A DNA stretch of 12,170 nt from Candidatus Schekmanbacteria bacterium (GTDB taxonomy: Bacteria; CSSED10-310; JACPHN01). Under the pieces are notes generated by a model. It did not search any database. It was not told the DNA's origin and saw nothing but the letters and a program-made list of their open reading frames with translations. How positions within the stretch are numbered: the stretch's first letter is position 1; the number at the start of each line of letters is the position of its first letter. Shown here piece after piece: positions 6,947-12,170 of the stretch. The stretch spans positions 1 through 12,170 of the forward strand of contig JACPHN010000193.1 of the NCBI GenBank assembly GCA_016188575.1, written 5' to 3'. Both the position numbers and the translations under genes were made by a program.

Positions 6947-7764
6947 GCGAGCTCCTCTACGTCTACGGATTCACCCCGCCGGGTCCGCTGCTGGTCGCGA
7001 TGCAGGTGTCCCACGGCGGTGTCGATGGCAGCGGGCCGCTCGGCGCCATCGAGCACGCCGGGGTGGCGGCCCTCGCCAGCGCGGTACCGGCCTCGGTGTT
7101 CGGCGCGGAGGCGCTGCAGGAACGCCTGTTGGATGCGCGCTGGGTAGTGACTCAGGCCGAGCGCCACAACGAAGTTCTGCAGCAGGCGCTGGCGTGCGGC
7201 TCCGTGGTGCCGTGCCGGTTCGCGACCCTGTTTTCGGGCGAGGCGGCACTGCGCCAGGCGCTCGAGCACTGCGGCGCGGCGCTAACCGCAGCCTTCGCAC
7301 GGCTGGACGGCCGCGTCGAGTGGGCGGTGCGGGCGTTTCTCGACGCGCGCCCGACACCCCCGCCGCCGTCTCCGCCCGGCGGTCCTTCCGGCGATGCCGG
7401 CAACGCGGCGCGCCGAGGAAGGACCTATCTGCTCGGAAAAGTGGCGGATCGCCAGGCGCAGCGGAGCGCCGCGGCGCAGGCGACCGTCAGGGCCGAAGCG
7501 ATCGTGGCGGCGGTGGCCGACGCCGCCGACGAGGTGGTCGCGCTGCCGGTCCGCGCGCTACCGGGTGAAACGCCCGGCAAACCTTTTCTTAACCTCGCTT
7601 GCCTCGTCCGCAGAGATCGGCAGGAAGCGTTCAGCGCGGCCATGACCCACCAGGCCGCGGCGGAAAGCGCCCACGGGGTGGCGCTTACGGTCACCGGACC
7701 GTGGCCGCCGTTCACGTTCGTATCCGAGGCGTTTTCCGACCACGCGGATGGCGCCGAGTCGTGA
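6934..7764 (+). CDS. gvpF: GvpF/GvpL family gas vesicle protein
   Basis: This 276-residue protein has the GvpF/L signatures: LLYVYGF near the N-terminus, VVPCRFATLFSGEAAL (residues 91-106), a second half with RTYLLGKVADRQ, then KPFLNLACLVRRDR and the diagnostic TGPWPPFTFV (254-263). GvpF/L proteins bind the shell protein GvpA and take part in the early assembly complex. The two halves are split by an insert of Pro/Gly (TPPPPSPPGGPSG, about 141-153), a probable flexible linker. Two starts are possible. ATG 6934 has GGAG at 6920-6923, ten bases upstream. ATG 6943 (MSELLYVYGF) forms an ATGA overlap with the gvpZ stop, matching the other two junctions in the operon. It is the last gene of the operon here; an IS5-type fragment follows within about 40 bases. 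Confidence 0.9.
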   Translation: MAGMSELLYVYGFTPPGPLLVAMQVSHGGVDGSGPLGAIEHAGVAALASAVPASVFGAEALQERLLDARWVVTQAERHNEVLQQALACGSVVPCRFATLFSGEAALRQALEHCGAALTAAFARLDGRVEWAVRAFLDARPTPPPPSPPGGPSGDAGNAARRGRTYLLGKVADRQAQRSAAAQATVRAEAIVAAVADAADEVVALPVRALPGETPGKPFLNLACLVRRDRQEAFSAAMTHQAAAESAHGVALTVTGPWPPFTFVSEAFSDHADGAES

Positions 7765-7799
7765 AACAGGGCGCCGGTTCCCTAGTCAGTGGGTGTTCA

Positions 7800-7993
7800 A
7801 TATTTACCAGGCTAACGCCCTGCTGCGACGTTTCAGCCAGGCGCGCGACCAAGAGCCGGAGGAGGACCACCCACACAAGGGCCACGGCCGTCCGCGATAG
7901 CCCTTCGTAGTCCTTGCGCATCCGCCGATGTCTGCCGATCCAAGCAAAGGTCCGCTCGGCGAGCAAGCGCCACGCGACGAGCTCGAACCCCCT
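7800..7993 (-). pseudogene. IS5-type transposase C-terminal fragment
   Basis: The minus-strand frame reads GFELVAWRLLAERTFAWIGR, then HRRMRKDYEGLSRTAVALVW and VVLLRLLVARL. This is the C-terminal block of IS5-group transposases, whose usual form is R-W-V-V-E-R-T-F-A-W-L-x-R-x-R-R-L-x-K-D-Y-E; the Glu of ERTFAW is the third residue of the DDE triad. The rest of the transposase, with both catalytic Asp residues, is missing upstream, and I found no clear terminal inverted repeats. It points towards the end of gvpF. It marks the right boundary of the gas-vesicle block and may record the loss of further vesicle genes from this side. Confidence 0.7.
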
Positions 7994-8390
7994 GGCGGCC
8001 GTCGCCGGCGGGGTGCCATCCGACGCGGCGGCGCCCGCGATTGAGCGAACCGAACAGTCAGCCAACCCAAAGGCGCGTCAAACGGCAAAGCGCGGCGCTC
8101 GGTCGTACCAAGGTCCGGCGGCAAGTGGCCAACACAATGAACATACCATCTTCAACCGATGTTCGACATGAGCTTCTTTCCTTTCGCCATGCCAGAAAAC
8201 CGCACGACTACTGAGGTGCGCTTGACTCGCAAGCTGTCGCGATCGTTTCCTCCGAAGGCGAAATCAGGAGTGCTGCTGGCTGCACGCGCGGGAGAGGTGT
8301 TGTCGAATGGGCTCGAGTAGCGTTGCTGTCGCTTGACAATGCCAGGGGCCAGTTCTACATCGATACGGGATGGTCACCGGAGGGGTTCGC
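7994..8390. other. Stretch without a convincing gene between IS5 debris and the giant gene
   Basis: I see no supported gene here. A 50-codon plus-strand reading frame (8168-8320, starting MSFFPFAMPENRTTTEVRLT) is open but has no ribosome-binding site and resembles nothing I know. Minus-strand frames around 8040-8120 may belong to the decayed insertion sequence. The right end carries the promoter and leader of the giant gene. Confidence 0.35.
8333..8361 (+). promoter_or_regulatory. Candidate sigma-70 promoter of the giant gene
   Basis: TTGACA (8333-8338) is a perfect -35 element, followed after 17 bases by a weak -10, TACATC (8356-8361). A start of transcription near 8368 would give a short leader holding the strong ribosome-binding site GGAGG at 8379-8383. 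The -10 is poor, so this is tentative. Confidence 0.35.
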
Positions 8391-11300
8391 TTGGGCGTCG
8401 GGATGCGCGGGAACATGGCGTGCTACGAGCCGAGGTGGCGCAGCCTTGCGGCGATTGCCGTTGTTCTTGTCGTGAGCATCGCGTTTCCGGCTGCTGCCGC
8501 CCCGGCCGCGACGGTGTCCCTCGGTGGTGAGCAAAGCGCGCCCGCCGGGGCGATCGCCGTGTTGCCGGTGATCGCGTCCTCGGCGGAACCGCTCGGCGCG
8601 GCCGAATTCACGCTGCGGTACGACCCGGCGTTGCTGGAGCTGCTGTCTGTCTCGAGCGGAGCGGCGCCGTTCGCCGAGATCTTCGCCGCGTCCGTGGATG
8701 CCGGCGCGGGGCGGGTGCGACTGGGCGCGGTGCAGGGAGAGCGCCTGGAGGGTCCGACGGGGGCGATGCGCCTGGCGGAGCTGCGCTTCCGCGTCGCCGG
8801 CCCGGCCGGAGCGCGAGCGCGACTGGACATGGAGCGCGGGGTGGCGCTGGCGCCGAGCGGCGCGGCGGTCGCCCTTACCGCCGCCCCCGCGCGCCTCGAG
8901 ATCACCTCCGCGCTGCCTCTGCCGGTAGGCGGTTACGCGTGGCTCGGCGCTCTCGCGGTCGTGCTCGCGCTGGCGGTCGGGCGCTACCGGCGCGGCGGCA
9001 GAGGGGGGGGGGCGATCGCGGCGGTGATTTGCGCCGCGGCGCTCGTGGGCTCTGCCCTGTCGGCGTGGGGAGCGCTGGGTGACGTGAACGATGACGGCTC
9101 GGTGACCGCGGCCGACGCGCAGCTCGCGCTTGCGGCGCTGATCGTTGGCGCACCGAGCGGGGTTGCGCGGCCGGAACGGCTCGACGCCAACGGCGACGGA
9201 CAGCAGGACCTCGCCGACGTCCTGCGCATCGCGCAGCTCGCTGCCGGGGTCGCCGTGGCGCGACCGACCTTGACGGCGGTGGCGCCCGCGCAGGCTGCGA
9301 TTGGTGATCCCGTGCGGTTGCGCGGCGACGGGTTTGCAGTGAGCGCGGGCGGCAACCTGGTCGGCTTTGGCGGCGGTGCCACGGCGACCGCATCGCCCGA
9401 CGGCGGCGAGCTCATCGTCGTCGTTCCGCCAGGGGCGCGCTCCGGCCCGCTGACCGTGACGGTGGCCGCCGAGGTATCCAACGCGCTCGCGTTCGCCGTC
9501 GCGGGCAGCGCGTCCGCGCCCGTCGTCACCGGCATCGCGCCGCAACCGGCGGTTGCCGGGGAGCGCGTGACCATCAGCGGCGCCTTTTTTGCGGACACGG
9601 CGGGCGCGAATGTCGCCCATTTCGGCGGCTCGAGCGCCGTGGCGGCGGCCGAGGTCGCCACCGCGGGCGCGCTCTTGCTTGCGGTGCCGGGGAATGCGGT
9701 TAGCGGCGAGCTCTGGGTCGAGGTGGACGGCGTGGCGTCGAACCGCGTGCCGTTTGCCGTAACGAGCCCGGCGCCGGCGCCGGTGCTGATCTCCGTGGCG
9801 CCGGCCGCAGCCGCCGCCGGGGAGATCGTGGTGCTCGAGGGAACGGGGTTCGCGCCATCGCCTGGGGCCAATCGCGTCTGGTTCAGCGGTGTCGAGGCCG
9901 CGGTGGCATCGTCGGCGGCGGTGTCGGCGGCGGTCGCTCGGATCGAGGTCGAGGTGCCGGTGGGGGCGCGCACCGGCGGCGTTCTGCTGCAGGTCGACAA
10001 CCGTTTCTCGAATGAGCTCCCGTTTACAGTGGTTGGCACGCCGGCGAACGCGGGAGCCGGGGTCGCCGGGACGGTGCTGGACGGCACTTCCGGCCAGGCG
10101 CTGGTGGCGGCCCGGGTAGAAGCAGAGGATGTCGCGGGTGCCATCCTCACGGATGGCGGCGGTCGCTTCACCATGAGCGTGCCTCCCGGGCGGCACCGGC
10201 TGGCGATCGGCAAGGACGGCCATACCACCGCCTGGCGGGAGGTGGTGGCGTTGGCCGGGCAGACGGTCGCGATCCCGCCGGTTCGGCTCGCCGCGCTGTC
10301 GGCGTCGACGGCGCTGGTCACGCCGGAGGACGGCGGCCACGTCGAGGACGGCGAGGGCGTCGTGGCGCTCGACTTCCCCCCCGGCGCGGTTGCGGCGCCC
10401 ATCGAGGTGCGCCTGACGCTGCTCCCGGATGCGGGCGCCATGCCGGGCCTGTTGTCCGCGGCGAGCCCCGCGTACGAGCTGACGTTCGACGTGGAGCCGG
10501 ATGGCGCGGTGTTTGCGCTCCCGGTGACCGCTCGGGCGAGCAATCGCGGCGGTTATCCGCCGGGAACGCGGCTGCCGCTGACCACATGGCGCGCGGCGAG
10601 CATGGCCTGGGAGCCGGAAGGGGAAGCGGCAGTGAGCACCGACGGCGCCTGGATCGACTTCTCTATCGACCACGCCTCCGCGCACCACATCAACGGTGGC
10701 GGCGGAAGTGGTGGCGGTGGCGGCGGAAGCGACGGCGATGGAGATTGCTGCGACGCTGACTGCGAGGAGGCCTCGGACTGCGGCGGCGGGGCGTGCGCGC
10801 TGCTCGCCGCCGGCGCGGCGGTGACCGGCGCCGGAGCGCCGCCGTACGTGAGCTTCGCCGAGTCGCGTGCTTTCGGGCTCGAGTATCGCGGTTATATGGC
10901 GGAACCCCGGCAGGTCTTGGATCTGCGCTGGAGCCCGGACCCGGAGGGTGCGGCGCCGAGCCGCGTCGAGGCGCGGGCGAGCGCCCATGGAAAGTTGCTC
11001 GCGGATGCCTGGTTCACGCTGCCGAGCGCGGCGGGCGCGGAGCCGCGTCTCGCTTTCCGCTTCGGGTGGGACGCGCGCGACGCGCTGGGTCGCTCACTTC
11101 CGACCGGCGTCTACGCGTTCGACGCCGAAGTCGTCGAGTATCGCGCGGAATCGGTCCTGGACGCGAATGGGCTGTCGACCGGCGTCACGGCAACGGTGCC
11201 GCGGCGGACGCCGAGGCGCGGACGACTGGCGGTGGAAAACCGCGCGGCGAGCCCCTACGGCGCGGGTTGGGCGGTGAGCGGGCTCGCGGAGCTGCTCGCG

Positions 11301-12170
11301 CAGGCGGACGGCAGCGTGTTGTCGCTCGACGCCGGCGGCGGGCGCGCGGTGCTCGACGAAGCGCTGGAGCTCGACCCCGTGCCGTTCTCCGCGATGGGCG
11401 CAGGCAATACGGTCAGTCTGGTCGCGGACGAGGCCGGGAACGTCTACCTGACGGACAACCTGCGCGGGGCGGTGGTGCGGATCGCGCCCGACGGCACGGC
11501 GTCCGACCTGACTACGGGTTTGACGCAACCACTCGGGCTGGCGCTGGGGGCGGACGGCAACCTGTACGTCGGGCAGGTCGTGGGCATCGCGAGGGTGACG
11601 CTGGATGGGCAGGTCGAAGCGTTCCTGGCGACAGGGCCGACACCGGGCGAGTGGCTGGCGGCGGACAGCGGCGGGCGCGTGTTCGTGTCGGGTGAGACCG
11701 CGGCCGGCGGGCTGGTGTGGTCGGTGCCCATCGAGGCCGATGGCACGGCGGGTCCGGTGCGCGTCGAGGCGCGCGCGCTCGGCGACGCGGGCCAGCTCGC
11801 CATGGCGGCGGATGGGCGCCTCTACGTGCACGCGGCCGGTGCGATCCATCGCCTGGTACCCGGGATGGACGCGGCCGAGCGCTGGTTTGTGCGCTCGGGG
11901 ATCAGCGGGCTGGCCGCGAGCGACGCCGGGTTGCTCGTAGCGGTGGCGGACCGCGGACGGATCTACGAGCTCGACGTGGGCGGGCGCCCGTACCTCCGCT
12001 ATCGCGCACTCGACGGCCCGAGCCGGCCGACGGGGGCGCTCGCCCTGCCCGACGGCACCGTGGTGACGGCGATGCTCGATGGCGGGACTTCCGCGCTGTG
12101 GCGGCTGGCGCGCGGGACGGGCGCGTATCTGGGCGAGGGAGGCACGGAGCGGCTGCGACAAATGGCGGAC
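8391..12170 (+). CDS. Giant exported cohesin-dockerin-IPT-Rhs-like protein (3' end outside window)
   Basis: The frame is open for 1260 codons to the window edge. The start is probably TTG 8391, since GGAGG (8379-8383) lies seven bases before it; in-frame ATGs at 8370, 8403 and 8415 have no good ribosome-binding site. From the N-terminus: signal peptide (SLAAIAVVLVVSIAFPAAAA); cohesin-like domain about 35-175 (AAEFTLRYDPALLELLSVSS); a GlyGly-CTERM-like segment 177-204; a second hydrophobic stretch 208-226; a dockerin 231-285 with paired calcium loops DVNDDGSVTAAD and DANGDGQQDLAD; three IPT/TIG domains about 292-547; a carboxypeptidase-regulatory-like domain 555-637; a ZU5-like stretch (VALDFPPGAVAAPIEVRLT); a Gly/Ser/Asp/Cys linker 769-803; an Rhs-associated segment (NRAASPYGAGWAVSGLAELL, near 950); and an NHL-like propeller from about 1000. 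Rhs repeats are expected beyond the edge. Probable role is surface adhesion or interaction; the function is unknown. Confidence 0.8.
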   Translation, partial: MGVGMRGNMACYEPRWRSLAAIAVVLVVSIAFPAAAAPAATVSLGGEQSAPAGAIAVLPVIASSAEPLGAAEFTLRYDPALLELLSVSSGAAPFAEIFAASVDAGAGRVRLGAVQGERLEGPTGAMRLAELRFRVAGPAGARARLDMERGVALAPSGAAVALTAAPARLEITSALPLPVGGYAWLGALAVVLALAVGRYRRGGRGGGAIAAVICAAALVGSALSAWGALGDVNDDGSVTAADAQLALAALIVGAPSGVARPERLDANGDGQQDLADVLRIAQLAAGVAVARPTLTAVAPAQAAIGDPVRLRGDGFAVSAGGNLVGFGGGATATASPDGGELIVVVPPGARSGPLTVTVAAEVSNALAFAVAGSASAPVVTGIAPQPAVAGERVTISGAFFADTAGANVAHFGGSSAVAAAEVATAGALLLAVPGNAVSGELWVEVDGVASNRVPFAVTSPAPAPVLISVAPAAAAAGEIVVLEGTGFAPSPGANRVWFSGVEAAVASSAAVSAAVARIEVEVPVGARTGGVLLQVDNRFSNELPFTVVGTPANAGAGVAGTVLDGTSGQALVAARVEAEDVAGAILTDGGGRFTMSVPPGRHRLAIGKDGHTTAWREVVALAGQTVAIPPVRLAALSASTALVTPEDGGHVEDGEGVVALDFPPGAVAAPIEVRLTLLPDAGAMPGLLSAASPAYELTFDVEPDGAVFALPVTARASNRGGYPPGTRLPLTTWRAASMAWEPEGEAAVSTDGAWIDFSIDHASAHHINGGGGSGGGGGGSDGDGDCCDADCEEASDCGGGACALLAAGAAVTGAGAPPYVSFAESRAFGLEYRGYMAEPRQVLDLRWSPDPEGAAPSRVEARASAHGKLLADAWFTLPSAAGAEPRLAFRFGWDARDALGRSLPTGVYAFDAEVVEYRAESVLDANGLSTGVTATVPRRTPRRGRLAVENRAASPYGAGWAVSGLAELLAQADGSVLSLDAGGGRAVLDEALELDPVPFSAMGAGNTVSLVADEAGNVYLTDNLRGAVVRIAPDGTASDLTTGLTQPLGLALGADGNLYVGQVVGIARVTLDGQVEAFLATGPTPGEWLAADSGGRVFVSGETAAGGLVWSVPIEADGTAGPVRVEARALGDAGQLAMAADGRLYVHAAGAIHRLVPGMDAAERWFVRSGISGLAASDAGLLVAVADRGRIYELDVGGRPYLRYRALDGPSRPTGALALPDGTVVTAMLDGGTSALWRLARGTGAYLGEGGTERLRQMAD
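8916..9002 (+). other. Internal GlyGly-CTERM-like sorting signal
   Basis: Codons for residues about 176-204 of the giant protein give PLPVGGYAWLGALAVVLALA followed by VGRYRRGGR: a Gly-Gly pair, one membrane span and a basic cluster. This tripartite layout is that of GlyGly-CTERM tails, which are processed by rhombosortase and are normally at the very C-terminus. Here about 1000 more residues follow. Confidence 0.5.
9003..9012 (+). repeat. Run of ten G inside the giant gene
   Basis: Ten consecutive G occur between the basic cluster and the second hydrophobic segment, and the present length keeps the downstream frame open. With one G fewer the frame stops at TGA 9025-9027; with one more it stops at TGA 9080-9082. 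Such tracts are typical slippage sites, and also typical sites of sequencing error. Confidence 0.9.

Noticed and set aside
8168-8320. 50-codon plus-strand open frame
   Set aside because: No ribosome-binding site, no family resemblance, and located in decayed sequence.
8355-10988. 877-codon open frame on the minus strand
   Set aside because: It is antisense to the giant exported protein and gives a low-complexity Arg/Ala/Gly/Pro sequence with no domains. Long antisense frames are expected in DNA this GC-rich.
11094-12161. 355-codon minus-strand open frame
   Set aside because: Antisense to the propeller and Rhs-like part of the giant gene; composition is typical of a shadow frame.

Overview
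The window looks like high-GC chromosomal DNA from a proteobacterium, probably a gamma- or betaproteobacterium. This is inferred from the dense GC-rich coding, the gene order of the gas-vesicle block (which matches the accessory half of the Serratia gas-vesicle locus as I remember it), a GlyGly-CTERM-like sorting signal, and Tn3, IS1-like and IS5-type debris. No rRNA, tRNA or CRISPR array was seen.

Left part (1-2840): mobile-element wreckage. A minus-strand fragment of an IS1-like DDE transposase runs off the left edge. Next comes an apparently intact RHH antitoxin / PIN toxin pair (440-1098). Four bases later starts a Tn3-family transposase gene broken by a large internal deletion and a second frameshift (1103-2420). 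A minus-strand remnant of a Phd-type antitoxin follows (2423-about 2610), without its toxin. The 230 bases up to the next gene hold a hairpin and no recognised gene.

Middle part (2842-7764): one tight plus-strand operon of four genes with overlapping stop/start codons. They are an NtrC-type AAA+ regulator with a degenerate receiver (gvrA-like), an Hsp20-like small heat-shock protein (gvpH-like), a CDC48/p97-type double AAA+ ATPase (gvpZ-like) and a GvpF/GvpL protein. This is the regulatory and chaperone arm of a gas-vesicle locus. The gas-vesicle shell gene gvpA and gvpN/K/G are not in the window and would have to lie elsewhere. The expected division of labour is that the regulator drives sigma-54 promoters of the vesicle genes, GvpH and GvpZ handle folding or remodelling of the very hydrophobic shell proteins, and GvpF/L acts in shell nucleation.

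Right part (7765-12170): a minus-strand IS5-type transposase C-terminal fragment just after gvpF, about 400 bases without a convincing gene, then a very large exported protein gene that is still open at the right edge (1260 codons seen). It encodes a signal peptide, cohesin domain, an internal GlyGly-CTERM-like segment, a run of ten G, a second hydrophobic segment, a dockerin, three IPT/TIG domains, a carboxypeptidase-regulatory-like domain, a Gly/Asp/Cys-rich linker, an Rhs-associated segment and an NHL-like beta-propeller. Losing or gaining one G in the tract puts a stop codon just downstream, so the same locus could alternately give a short sortable cohesin protein or the giant fusion. This is the most unusual signal in the window.
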